A DNA stretch of 54,086 nt from Streptomyces colonosanans (GTDB lineage Bacteria > Actinomycetota > Actinomycetes > Streptomycetales > Streptomycetaceae), in the NCBI RefSeq assembly GCF_001866645.1, contig NZ_MLYP01000035.1, forward strand, positions 1 to 54,086. The letters run 5' to 3'. Both the position numbers and the translations under genes were made by a program. The notes beneath the pieces are model-generated. The model ran no database searches, was not told the DNA's origin, and was given only the letters and a program-made list of their open reading frames with translations. Each line of letters opens with the position of its first letter. The stretch's first letter is position 1. This document shows, one piece after another, positions 35,176 to 43,829 of this stretch.

Positions 35176-36512
35176 CGGAGGCGGAACACTTCGAGAAGTA
35201 CGGGCAGTCCGCAGCGTACGGCGCCCACCGCGGCCCGGGACCGAGGAACGCCGACGGGGGCCGGGCGCGAAAGCCCGAGGCGCCGGGGCACGGCGGCCCC
35301 GGCAGCCCGCAGGTGTCCGGTGCGCACGGGCACGACGTCACCGACGGGGCCGGCGATCCCCCGCTCGAGCTCGAACACCAGGTGCTGAAGTCGCTGCTCG
35401 GGGCGTGGGCGCTCGCCGCCTGCTCGCCGGAGGAGACGGCGGCCATGGAGGAGCACCTGGGCGACTGCGGCCCGTGCGCCGACGAGGCCCGGCGGCTGCG
35501 CGAGGCCGTGGGATTGCTGCACCCCGCCGAGACCCTCGACCTCGATCCCGGGCTGCGCACGCGCGTTCTCGAGAGCTGCCTGCAGCAGCGGCCCCCGCGT
35601 ATCCCGGTACCGCAGTGGGCAACTCCCTATGAGGCGGAAGCCGCGCGCCTGGACGCCCTGCTGCAGGACATAGGCGACGCCGAGTGGCATGCGCCGGTGC
35701 GGCTGCGCTGGTTCGGCGGGACCGGACCGACGAGCCGTCGTACGACCGTCGCCGGGGTCATCGCCCATCTGCTCTCCGTCGACGGGCTGGTGGCGGTGGC
35801 GTTGGGACTCGATGATCCGCTCGGCAGCGCGACCGCGAAGACCGGGACACCGCAGGAGCGCACGGAGGCGTACTGGCGCGCCTCGTACTTCCCGCCGACC
35901 CGTTCCGTCCGGATGCCGTGGCGGGAGCAGAGCCACAGCCTGGTGCGGACCGTGTCCTTCACCGGCCAGGGCTCCAGGAAGCTCTCGGTGCCCTACGGCG
36001 GGTTCGAACTGCCGCTGCGCGACGCGATGCTGGACCGCGCCTTCGAGTGCTGGGTGCACGCGGAGGACATCGCGAACGCGGTCGACTATCCGTACGAGCC
36101 GCCGGCGCCACGTCATCTGAGCAGGATGATCGACCTGGCCGCACGGATGCTGCCGGCGGCGCTGGCGGCCCGGCGGCAGGCCCTTCGGGGCTCGTCCGGC
36201 CGCACCCGGCATCTGGCCGCGGTCGGTCGGCCCGGACGCTGTCTGCGGCTGGAGATCGAGGGCCAGGGCGGCGGCGAGTGGCTGATACCGCTGGACTCTC
36301 CCCCGCTCCCGGCTTCTCTGCAACCGGTGAAGCCCCGCGGCGCGGTGGGCTCCGCCGAGCACGAGGTGGCGCATGTGGCGCTCGACGGGGTGGAGTTCTG
36401 CCGCCTGGCTGCGGGCCATGTGCCGCCGGAGGAGGCCGCCGCGGGTCAGCTCGGGGACCGGGAGGCGATCAGGGATGTTTTGTTCGCGGTGGCGTCGCTG
36501 AGCCGGATGTAG
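35172..36512 (+). CDS. Anti-sigma zinc finger fused to a mycothiol-dependent isomerase-like domain
   Basis: The 446-residue protein begins with a disordered Gly/Pro-rich stretch. A ZAS anti-sigma helix bundle with H-x3-C-x2-C (EEHLGDCGPC, near residue 100) follows. From about residue 155 there is an MDMPI (maleylpyruvate isomerase/DinB-like) domain: ARLDALLQDIGDAEWHAP, VAGVIAHLLSVDGLVAVALG and FECWVHAEDIANAVDYP, including the metal-binding histidines expected for this fold. It has no transmembrane helix. The GTG overlaps the sigma stop (GTGA). The fusion suggests that sigma release is tied to mycothiol or thiol-redox state. Confidence 0.87.
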   Translation: MTEAEHFEKYGQSAAYGAHRGPGPRNADGGRARKPEAPGHGGPGSPQVSGAHGHDVTDGAGDPPLELEHQVLKSLLGAWALAACSPEETAAMEEHLGDCGPCADEARRLREAVGLLHPAETLDLDPGLRTRVLESCLQQRPPRIPVPQWATPYEAEAARLDALLQDIGDAEWHAPVRLRWFGGTGPTSRRTTVAGVIAHLLSVDGLVAVALGLDDPLGSATAKTGTPQERTEAYWRASYFPPTRSVRMPWREQSHSLVRTVSFTGQGSRKLSVPYGGFELPLRDAMLDRAFECWVHAEDIANAVDYPYEPPAPRHLSRMIDLAARMLPAALAARRQALRGSSGRTRHLAAVGRPGRCLRLEIEGQGGGEWLIPLDSPPLPASLQPVKPRGAVGSAEHEVAHVALDGVEFCRLAAGHVPPEEAAAGQLGDREAIRDVLFAVASLSRM

Positions 36513-36524
36513 ACCGGCTCCCGA

Positions 36525-37406
36525 TCAGGCGAAGACGACCGTCCGCCGCCCGTTCAGCAGGATCCGCCGCTCCGCGTGCCACTTCACCGCGCGGGCCAGC
36601 GCCTGGCACTCCACGTCGCGGCCGATCGCCACCAGCTGGTCCGGGGTCACGCCGTGGCCCACCCGCTCGACCTCCTGCTCGATGATCGGGCCCTCGTCGA
36701 GGTCGGCCGTGACGTAGTGCGCGGTGGCGCCGATCAGCTTCACCCCGCGCGCGTGTGCCTGGTGGTACGGCTTGGCGCCCTTGAAACTCGGCAGGAAGGA
36801 GTGGTGGATGTTGATGATCCGGCCGCTGAGCCGCTTGCACAGGTCGTCCGAGAGCACCTGCATATAGCGGGCGAGGACCACCAGCTCGACGTCCAGTTCG
36901 CGGACCAGTTCCAGCAGCCGTGCCTCGGCCTCCGGCCTGGTCTCCTTCGTCACCGGGATGTGGTGGAAGGGGATGTTGTACGAGCCCACCAGCTCCGAGA
37001 AGTCGGTGTGGTTGGACACCACGGCCGCGATCTCTACGGGCAGCGCACCGATCCGGGCGCGGAAGAGCAGGTCGTTCAGGCAGTGGCCGAACTTGCTGAC
37101 CATCAGGACGATGCGCATCTTCTCGTCGGCCCGGTGGATCTGCCAGTCCATCTGGCAGGAGTCACCGATCGCCGCGAAACTCGCCCGCAGCTTGTCCACC
37201 GTCACCGGAGCCTCCGCCGAGAAGTGGACCCGCATGAAGAACAGTCCCGTGTCGTGGTCCCCGAACTGCTGGCTGTCCTCGATGTTGCAGCCGGTCATGA
37301 ACAGATAGCTCGACACGGCGTGCACGATCCCCTGCTTGTCCGGGCAGGAGAGGGTGAGGACGTACTGATCGGCGGAGGCCGAGGGCCGGGTGGACAGCTC
37401 GTTCAT
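36525..37406 (-). CDS. purU: Formyltetrahydrofolate deformylase
   Basis: The 293-residue enzyme hydrolyses 10-formyl-THF to formate and THF, balancing one-carbon pools. An N-terminal ACT domain (residues 14-90: YVLTLSCPDKQGIVHAVSSY, DTGLFFMRVHF) precedes a formyl-transferase-like domain with FGHCLNDLLFR, VSNHTDFSELV, INIHHSFLPSFKGAKPY and ATAHYVTADLDEGPII. The latter carries the catalytic Asn-His-Asp residues. Length and order are those of PurU. The ATG at 37406 lies just ahead of the ACT domain. The gene is convergent with the anti-sigma gene, with 12 bases between stop codons. Confidence 0.95.
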   Translation of the reverse strand: MNELSTRPSASADQYVLTLSCPDKQGIVHAVSSYLFMTGCNIEDSQQFGDHDTGLFFMRVHFSAEAPVTVDKLRASFAAIGDSCQMDWQIHRADEKMRIVLMVSKFGHCLNDLLFRARIGALPVEIAAVVSNHTDFSELVGSYNIPFHHIPVTKETRPEAEARLLELVRELDVELVVLARYMQVLSDDLCKRLSGRIINIHHSFLPSFKGAKPYHQAHARGVKLIGATAHYVTADLDEGPIIEQEVERVGHGVTPDQLVAIGRDVECQALARAVKWHAERRILLNGRRTVVFA

Positions 37407-37479
37407 GCACGCCAGGGTCTCACGTCCGCCGGGCGGCGCGGAGTCTCGTCCTGCCACCCGGACGCGCCGAGGGACCGGA

Positions 37480-37980
37480 CTACGCGGTCCGTGTGAGGAT
37501 CCGCAGCACCTCGAGCGTGCGCGGCGGAACGTCCGGGTCCTCGCCGTCGCTCGCCGCGAGCCGCACATGCGCGTCGCGTGCCGCCTGCACCGCCTCCGGC
37601 CACTGCTGGTGGTCGAGGTAGGCCTCCACCAGCGCGTCCGGCCCGACCTGGTGCATGATCCGCAGCACGCGCAGCACCGCGGTGTCGACGAGGGCCGCCT
37701 CCTGCGAGTCGCGGAAGATCGAGCCGACGTATTTCTCGGCCGACCAGTTGTCCAGCCAGGTGTCCTCGACCAGGCGGTACACGGCGTCGGTGACGTCGCC
37801 GTACCCGTCAACACGGGCCAGCCAGACGTCCCGCTGGAACACCGGGTCGGAGAGCATGTGCAGCGCGGAACGCACATTGCTGCGCCAGCGCCACCACGGC
37901 ATGTCGTTGAGTGGCATGCCGCCCATGGTGGATGAGCGACGGCCGCGACGGGAAGACCTCTCCGAACCTTGCACGGTCAT
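37480..37980 (-). CDS. SCO4402-family conserved hypothetical protein
   Basis: The 166-residue protein has a conserved core starting MPLNDMPWWRWRSNVRSALH, then SDPVFQRDVWLARVDGYGDV and LVDTAVLRVLRIMHQVGPD. I recognise it as the actinobacterial SCO4402 family of unknown function. It has no signal or membrane segment. The ATG at 37980 has GGGGAA ten bases upstream, and an internal ATG at 37917 begins the conserved part. It is 73 bases upstream of purU on the same strand and may be co-transcribed with it. Confidence 0.8.
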   Translation of the reverse strand: MTVQGSERSSRRGRRSSTMGGMPLNDMPWWRWRSNVRSALHMLSDPVFQRDVWLARVDGYGDVTDAVYRLVEDTWLDNWSAEKYVGSIFRDSQEAALVDTAVLRVLRIMHQVGPDALVEAYLDHQQWPEAVQAARDAHVRLAASDGEDPDVPPRTLEVLRILTRTA

Positions 37981-38097
37981 CGATCGTACGTTCCCCGTGA
38001 AATCCGGATCATCGGCCCCCTCAATTCACCTCCACGTCACCTGTCGTTGCCCGCCGGTCGCACCTTGGTTAGCAGTGTGGCGAAATCGTGCGTGTCC

Positions 38098-39432
38098 ATG
38101 ATCGACAGGTTGCGCACCCGTTCTCCCCGCACCGGCCCTCGCGTTCCGGGCCCCGTCCGCAGGACGGCGGCTGCCCGCGCCAGGACCGCTCTGCTGTCCG
38201 CGGGCGCGCTGGTGACGTGTGCGTCGATCACCGTCGGGTGCGGTGTCGTGCCCGGCTTCACGGGCGGTTCCGGGGACGACACGGTGACCGTCATGACCTG
38301 GGCGCCCGAGAACACCTCCGCGACCAACAAGCCGGGCATGCCGGCGATGGCGAAGGCGTACGCCCGCTGGGTCAACGCGCACGGCGGCCTGCACGGCCGC
38401 AAGCTCAACGTCCTGACCTGCAACGACCACAACGACTACATCGGCGCCGCGAAGTGTGCCCGCCTCGCCGCGAAGGAGAAGGTCGTCGCGGTCGTCGGCT
38501 CCTACAGCCAGTACGCGGGATCCACCCTGTCCCCGCTGGAGTCGGCCGGTATCCCCTACATAGGCGGCTACGGGCTCACCAAGTACGAGTTCAAGAGCGC
38601 GCTCTCCTACCCCGTCAACGGAGGTCAGCCCGCGCTGCTGGCCGGCCTCGGCGAGGAACTGGGCAAACACTGCGGTCCCCTCGCGCTGGTGCGCCCCGAC
38701 ACCGTCACCGGCGACCAGCTCCCCATGCTGCTCGACTCCGGGCTGGAGGCAAGCGGCCACACGGCGGCCTTCGACCTGCGCGCCGCCGAGGACGCCACCG
38801 CGCTCGACCAGCAGGCGCAGCAGGCGCTGCGACAGGCGACCGCGGTTCCCCCGCGGAAGGGGTGCGTGGTGCCGGTGCTCGACGAGCGCACGGGCACCTT
38901 CATGGACTCCTTCCGGCGGCTGAGCGTCTCCTACCCGGCGGTGCGGATCGCCTCCGTGCTCGGCAGCGTGGACCAGTCGGTCATCGACGCGTCGGGCGGC
39001 AGGTCGGGGCCGTACGAGGGGGCGTACGTCACCGGCTGGTACCCGGAGGCGGGTGACGCGCGCTGGGATCCGATGAAGAAGGTGATCCGCGAGGAGGCCT
39101 TCGGCGACAACCGGATCGACCCGGCGGACGCGGGTGTGCAGACCACGTGGATCGCGTACACGGTCCTCAAGCGGGTCGTCGACTCGCTCGGCGACGGCGA
39201 GGTGTCCGCCCGCACGATCCGCTCGGCGCTCGACAACGACCTCGAGGTCGACACCGGGGGCCTCACTCCGACCCTGCGGTGGCGCTTCCAGGACCTGACC
39301 GCGGTCGTCGACTACCCCCGCCTGATCAACTCGGACGTGACGTTCCAGGTCGTGCGCGACGGTCGGCTGGTCGCGGCGCGCAAGGGTTTCGTGAACGTGT
39401 CGAAGACGCTGGAGAGCACATCCTCGGAGTGA
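38098..39432 (+). CDS. ABC-type amino-acid solute-binding lipoprotein-like protein
   Basis: The 444-residue protein has an Arg-rich N-terminus, a hydrophobic stretch with a lipobox-like site (ALVTCASITVGC), and then a periplasmic-binding-protein fold of the Leu/Ile/Val type I class: AKAYARWVNAHGGLHGRKL, VVAVVGSYSQYAGSTLSPLE and GIPYIGGYGLT. It probably binds a small amide or amino-acid-like ligand outside the cell. No permease or ATPase gene is adjacent, so it may be an orphan receptor. The ATG at 38098 lacks a clear ribosome site, and a GTG six bases upstream is possible. Confidence 0.8.
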   Translation: MIDRLRTRSPRTGPRVPGPVRRTAAARARTALLSAGALVTCASITVGCGVVPGFTGGSGDDTVTVMTWAPENTSATNKPGMPAMAKAYARWVNAHGGLHGRKLNVLTCNDHNDYIGAAKCARLAAKEKVVAVVGSYSQYAGSTLSPLESAGIPYIGGYGLTKYEFKSALSYPVNGGQPALLAGLGEELGKHCGPLALVRPDTVTGDQLPMLLDSGLEASGHTAAFDLRAAEDATALDQQAQQALRQATAVPPRKGCVVPVLDERTGTFMDSFRRLSVSYPAVRIASVLGSVDQSVIDASGGRSGPYEGAYVTGWYPEAGDARWDPMKKVIREEAFGDNRIDPADAGVQTTWIAYTVLKRVVDSLGDGEVSARTIRSALDNDLEVDTGGLTPTLRWRFQDLTAVVDYPRLINSDVTFQVVRDGRLVAARKGFVNVSKTLESTSSE

Positions 39433-39445
39433 GGGGCCACGGGGC

Positions 39446-39485
39446 GTGCGCCGCCCGCCCTCCGAACGGTTTCCGGGCGGCGCAC
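39446..39485. terminator. Bidirectional terminator between convergent genes
   Basis: GTGCGCCGCCCG (39446-39457) pairs perfectly with CGGGCGGCGCAC (39474-39485). It lies between the solute-binding gene and the convergent TQ-motif protein, whose stop codon follows ten bases later. Confidence 0.8.
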
Positions 39486-39495
39486 ACCGCCGTGC

Positions 39496-40986
39496 TCACA
39501 GCTGGGTCGGCTGGCGCTGGGTCAGGCCGTACTTCTGCGCGATGGCGTTCCACAGCGGTGCGGCCTTCGCCTTCTGGGCGCTCGCCGTGCGGCTGGCCTC
39601 GTCGCCCGCCGCGGTCTGGCTGGTGCTGCGCGCGTGGCCCTTCTTGCAGCCCTTCTTGTGCGAGACCTGGTTGGCCCAGGCGGCGTAGTGGCTGTCGGCG
39701 GACGCGGACGCCTTCCACGCGCTGTTGAGCGCGGCGGTCAGCTGACCGTGGTTGGGCAGCTTGTCGACCGAGAGCCCGGACAGCCGGGTGACCAGGTCGT
39801 TGCGCTGCTTGGCCGCGTTGCCCAGATCGGTGGCCGCCTGGTCGAGGTTCTGGCAGGCCCTGACATCGGCGACCGCCTTGATCACCGCGCCGCGGCTGTT
39901 GCCGCTGTCGGCGAGGAGCTTGTCGAGCGCGACCGCCTGCTCCTTGGCCTGGTCGGCGGGCGCGGACGCGGACTCCGACTGCGAGGGCTCCGCGGCGGGG
40001 CCGGTCGCAGCGACGGTCTGGTTGTCGACGCCCTTGCTGCCGCTGTCCCCGCCCGCGCCCATCAGGGCGCCGGCCCCGATACCGACGACGGCGATGCCCA
40101 CGCCGACGGCCGCGATGAGCGGCACCCGCGACGGGGGACGGCCACCGCCGCCGGCGCGTCGTCCGGCCGCCCGGCCCACGGGGGCGCCGGGCTCGTCCGC
40201 GACGTCGAAGCGCGGCATCTGCTGGGTGGACGCGGCGCCGCCTTCGTCGCTGCGGAAGAGGTTGTCGAACTCGGACGGCGTCTGCCACCCGCCGTCGGCC
40301 GCGTCCGACGGCATCCCGTACGGCGCCGGTGCCGGCCCGCCGGGCACGGGCGAGAGGTACTGCGTGGCCTCCGCATCGGGGTTCACCGCGGGCGGCATCC
40401 CCCCGCCGTGCCGCGCGGGGCCGGCGGACTGTCCGAGGAAGTGTGTCGCGTCATCCGCGGGTACCTCCTCGGGCAGCGCCCCCGGCGCCACCGGCGGGAT
40501 GTACTGGGTCGCCCCCTCGTCCGGGACGACGGGCGGTATGTACTGCGTGGCGCCCTCGTCGGCGGCGGACGGCAGAGGCGCGGCGTGCGGAACGGAGTGC
40601 GCGCCCCGGGGGGCGGGCTGTCCGTTCGCGCCGTACGAAGACGTCGGCGCGGCCTCGGGCGGCAGCGGCCCGGCGCCGGAGCCCGCGGGTGCCTGCGGCG
40701 TCAGCGGCCGTCCCGGCGCGGCCTGCGGCTGCGGCGCCGAAGCCTGGCCCCAGCCCGACTGCGCGTCGGAAGGCTGCCAGGACGGCTGCGCGCCCGGAGC
40801 ACCCCAGGACTGTGCTGTGTCGGCGCCCCAGTTCTGGGCGGGCGGTGTCTGGGCCGGCTGCTCCGGCCCCCACGACCCGCCCCAGGCCTGGCCGCCCGCC
40901 GGGGCGGCATGACCGTCGGAGGGCAGCACGATGCCTTCGCGCGCGGGCTGCGCCGAGGGCTCCTCGCCCTGTCCACTCTGCGTCAC
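39496..40986 (-). CDS. Single-pass membrane protein with repeated TQ (phospho-Thr-like) motifs
   Basis: The 496-residue protein has a long Pro/Gln/Gly/Ala-rich N-terminal region (1-280). It contains two copies of DEGATQYIPPV, one EATQYLSPV, DDATHFLG and an ASTQQMP. A single membrane helix, VPLIAAVGVGIAVVGIGAGAL, lies near residue 290, and a helical extracytoplasmic domain with conserved Cys (VRACQNLDQAATDLG, KKGCKKGHA) follows. The acidic-x-x-T-Q-Y/F pattern is like the PknB-family substrate sites bound by FHA domains. A role in kinase signalling at the membrane is inferred. The GTG at 40986 has AGGAG six bases upstream. Confidence 0.78.
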   Translation of the reverse strand: MTQSGQGEEPSAQPAREGIVLPSDGHAAPAGGQAWGGSWGPEQPAQTPPAQNWGADTAQSWGAPGAQPSWQPSDAQSGWGQASAPQPQAAPGRPLTPQAPAGSGAGPLPPEAAPTSSYGANGQPAPRGAHSVPHAAPLPSAADEGATQYIPPVVPDEGATQYIPPVAPGALPEEVPADDATHFLGQSAGPARHGGGMPPAVNPDAEATQYLSPVPGGPAPAPYGMPSDAADGGWQTPSEFDNLFRSDEGGAASTQQMPRFDVADEPGAPVGRAAGRRAGGGGRPPSRVPLIAAVGVGIAVVGIGAGALMGAGGDSGSKGVDNQTVAATGPAAEPSQSESASAPADQAKEQAVALDKLLADSGNSRGAVIKAVADVRACQNLDQAATDLGNAAKQRNDLVTRLSGLSVDKLPNHGQLTAALNSAWKASASADSHYAAWANQVSHKKGCKKGHARSTSQTAAGDEASRTASAQKAKAAPLWNAIAQKYGLTQRQPTQL

Positions 40987-41167
40987 CGGGACTCCTACGA
41001 ATGGGGGACTTACGGAATCGTCGGCTCACGCTACCGAATCCCCCGAGCCGCATGCCACGCCGCACAGGGCGTGACCTCTTACCCATATGCCGGCCGTAAC
41101 AAAACCGCCGCCCGGGACGCTGTTTACGGCCCGCGTTCCGAAAGAGCGCGGGGCAGCGGTGTCATGC

Positions 41168-41219
41168 GACCCCGGGGGCCCGGCGGAGTCCCGTGACGGT
41201 GTCCCCGGCCCCCGGGGTC
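41168..41219 (-). terminator. Terminator after the NsdA-like regulator
   Basis: GACCCCGGGGGCC (41168-41180) pairs perfectly with GGCCCCCGGGGTC (41207-41219) across a 26-base loop, immediately downstream of the regulator stop codon. Confidence 0.75.
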
Positions 41220-41223
41220 CGGT

Positions 41224-42606
41224 TCAGGCCGCCGCCAGCTCCAGCCGCGCCCCGAACTCCCGCACCACCGCCTCGTCCCGGTACGGCTCCAGGCGCTGCT
41301 GGAAGTCCTCCAGGTACTCGGCGCCGCGGTTGGACCGCAGCGTGCCGAGCAGTTCCACGGCCTTCAGGCCCGTGGCGCAGGCCTGTTCCACCTCGCGCTG
41401 CTGCACCTGTGCGGTGGCGAGCAGGACGAAGCCGATCGCCCGGCGCCGGGCCCGGGAGGCGGGATGTCCGGCGAGGGACTCCTCCGCCCGGCGAGCAGCC
41501 GCCTCGGCCTGCCCCAGGTCCCGGTGGCAGTGCGCCAGTTCGTCCGCCAGATACGCGTGGTCGAAGTGGGCGATCCACGCCGGATCGTCCCCGGACGCCG
41601 CGTCGGCCGACTCCAGTGCCGTGACCGCACGCCCGGACGCGATCTGCGCGGCCCGCGCGTCGCCCATCAGCGCGTGCCCGCGCGCCTCGGCGGCATAGAA
41701 CATCGCCTCCGCACGCGGGGTCGCCCGGCCGCGCGCCCCCTCCTGCGCCGCACGCGCCAACTGCGCGATCTCCCGAGGGTTTCCGAGCTGCACCGCGAGA
41801 TGGCTCATGGAGGCGGCGAGGACGTAGCCGCCGTATCCCCTGTCACCTGCGGCCTGCGCGAGGCGCAGCGCCTGGATGTAGTACCGCTGGGCGAGTCCGG
41901 GCTGCCCGGTGTCGATGGCCATGTACCCGGCAAGTTCGGTCAACCGTGCGACGGCAGCGAAGAGTTCGCGCCCGACGGCCTCCCGGTACGAGCCCGCGAG
42001 CAGCCCCGAGACGACGCTGTTGAGGTAGTGCACGACGACCGGGCGCACATGCCCGCTGCCGTACTGGTGGTCCAGCTCGACCAGTGCCTGGGTCATCGCG
42101 CGCACCGCCGCCACGTCCGAGGACCCCACCCCTGGCCCGGTGGAGCGCGCGACCTGTGCGTCCGGTGTGGAGATCAGCCAGTCACGACTCGGTTCGACGA
42201 GCGCCGACGCGGCGACCGACGAGCCGGACAGGAAGTCGCGGCGGCCGACGTCGCTGCGCCACAGCTCACAGACCTGCTCGATGGCACCGAGCACCGTAGG
42301 CGAGAACTGCAGTCCCACGCCCGACGCGAGGTTCTTGCCGTTGGCCATGCCGATCTCGTCGATCGTGACCGTGCGCCCCAGCTTGCGGCCGAGCGCCTCC
42401 GCGATGATCGCCGGGGCCCGGCCGCGTGGCTGCTGCCCGCGCAGCCAGCGGGCCACGGACGTCTTGTCGTAGCGCAGATCGAGGCTGTGTTCCGCGCCGC
42501 ACATGTTGACCCGGCGGGCGAGCCCCGCGTTGGAGCAGCCCGCTTCCTGGATGAGCGCCTGCAGCCGTTCGTTCGGCTGCCGCGCGACGAGAGGCCTTGC
42601 GGCCAT
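41224..42606 (-). CDS. NsdA-like transcriptional regulator (HTH + TPR-like)
   Basis: The 460-residue protein has an N-terminal helix-turn-helix-like domain (RLQALIQEAGCSNAGLARRV, TSVARWLRGQQPRGRAPAII). A long helical repeat region follows with YYIQALRLAQAAGDRGYGGY, YAAEARGHALMGDARAAQIA and FVLLATAQVQQREVEQACAT. It resembles the Streptomyces NsdA/NsdB-type regulators that repress sporulation and antibiotic production. I infer a similar role but cannot name the gene. The ATG has a GGGGG-type site upstream. It is divergent from the prim-pol gene. Confidence 0.8.
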   Translation of the reverse strand: MAARPLVARQPNERLQALIQEAGCSNAGLARRVNMCGAEHSLDLRYDKTSVARWLRGQQPRGRAPAIIAEALGRKLGRTVTIDEIGMANGKNLASGVGLQFSPTVLGAIEQVCELWRSDVGRRDFLSGSSVAASALVEPSRDWLISTPDAQVARSTGPGVGSSDVAAVRAMTQALVELDHQYGSGHVRPVVVHYLNSVVSGLLAGSYREAVGRELFAAVARLTELAGYMAIDTGQPGLAQRYYIQALRLAQAAGDRGYGGYVLAASMSHLAVQLGNPREIAQLARAAQEGARGRATPRAEAMFYAAEARGHALMGDARAAQIASGRAVTALESADAASGDDPAWIAHFDHAYLADELAHCHRDLGQAEAAARRAEESLAGHPASRARRRAIGFVLLATAQVQQREVEQACATGLKAVELLGTLRSNRGAEYLEDFQQRLEPYRDEAVVREFGARLELAAA

Positions 42607-43012
42607 GGCATACCCCCATATTCATGGCTCGGTTCGCCTCCGGGGCGCGCCCCTTCGGCTCACTCGCCGTGTGGCTGCGGTGCCCGCCCGCGCACCGAGT
42701 TGACGTGTCTTCGGCGGCCGACCCCTCGGAACATCCTGCTGTGTACCGAAAGGTCCGGTCTTGAAGATCAGTGCCCCGCAGACATACCGCTAATGCGAGA
42801 CATGCGAGGATTGCCGGGGTAAAGGCTGATGCAGTACCCCACACGTGGTTACCCGGCCCCCGTTGCCGATCCTCTTGCGCGCCCCCGGCCGTGCACCCAT
42901 GCGCCCCGACCGCGGAAACAGTGCTCCCCCGCGCATGTGAGATAAAAGGGACATGCCGATAGCTATTTCCCGGAGCGGGCGATGACGGCGGAGAGGGCAG
43001 GCGTAACCCCCG
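42607..43012. other. 406-bp divergent intergenic region
   Basis: No gene is recognisable. Two direct copies of ATGCGAG occur near 42793 and 42802, an ACGTGG-TTACCC stretch lies near 42845, and an AT-rich GTGAGATAAAAGG is near 42938. These may mark promoters for the NsdA-like regulator and the prim-pol gene. I see no matching sigma consensus with certainty. Confidence 0.4.
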
Positions 43013-43690
43013 GTGACAGCTGAAGTTGAGTCCGACGTGGAAGAGACCATCGCGGGGCCTGCAGCTGCCCACGTCCCGAAGCAGCAGGGCGATTCGATCG
43101 CGGAAGCCGCCGTGCGGTACGTCGAAGAACGTCACTGGGACGTGTTCCCCGGGACCTGGCTGGACGTCGCCGACGGAACGCAGCACTGCTCCTGCGGCGA
43201 GCCCGCGTGCCCTGCGCCCGGCGCGCATCCGGCGCACGACGACTGGGCGGCGCGGGCGACCGGCAGCGCGACCGTAGTACGCGGTCTGTGGTCCGAACAG
43301 CCGACCGCGTCGATCCTGTTGCCCGCGGGGCGCACGTTCGACGTGATCGACGTGCCGGAGACCGCCGGCTTCCTCGCCCTCGCACGTATGAAGCGCATGG
43401 AGGTGGCGTTCGGGCCGGTGATCCTCACGCCGGACCGGCGCATGCAGTTCTTCGTGCTGCCCGGCGCGGCGGCCAAGGTCCCCGACCTGCTGCAGAGTCT
43501 GGGCTGGGCCGCCTCCTCCCTCGACCTGGTCACCCTGGGCGAAGGCACGTACGTGGCCGCGCCGCCCACCCGGTACGGGGCGCGGGGGCCGGTGCAGTGG
43601 GCCTGTCGGCCCACGCCGGAGAACCGATGGCTGCCGGACGCGGAGGAGTTGGTCCCGACCTTGGCCTATGCCTGCGGGCGGGACCGATAG
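43013..43690 (+). CDS. Prim-pol-domain protein, probably catalytically degenerate
   Basis: The 225-residue protein belongs to the standalone bifunctional DNA primase/polymerase N-terminal family. A zinc-like cluster (HCSCGEPACPAPGAHPAHDDW) occurs near residue 60, a strand FDVIDVPE near 110, and GTYVAAPPTRYGARGPVQWA near 185. Active prim-pols carry a D-x-D pair in the strand (V-L-D-x-D); here the second Asp is Pro. Polymerase activity is therefore doubtful. Many Streptomyces proteins of this type are stand-alone. The GTG at 43013 has its best G-rich site (GGAGAGG) about 15 bases upstream, which is far. Confidence 0.78.
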   Translation: MTAEVESDVEETIAGPAAAHVPKQQGDSIAEAAVRYVEERHWDVFPGTWLDVADGTQHCSCGEPACPAPGAHPAHDDWAARATGSATVVRGLWSEQPTASILLPAGRTFDVIDVPETAGFLALARMKRMEVAFGPVILTPDRRMQFFVLPGAAAKVPDLLQSLGWAASSLDLVTLGEGTYVAAPPTRYGARGPVQWACRPTPENRWLPDAEELVPTLAYACGRDR

Positions 43691-43829
43691 GCACCGCGTT
43701 TCACTCTCCCTTCAACTGTCCGTGAACGGGCGCGAGTTGTTCGCCGCCGCCCGCGCCCGCGCGGCGGCGCCGCGTGATGGCCCTCGTCCCACGCCCGTTA
43801 CGGGCACTCCTGCCCCGTAAGGTGTTTGT

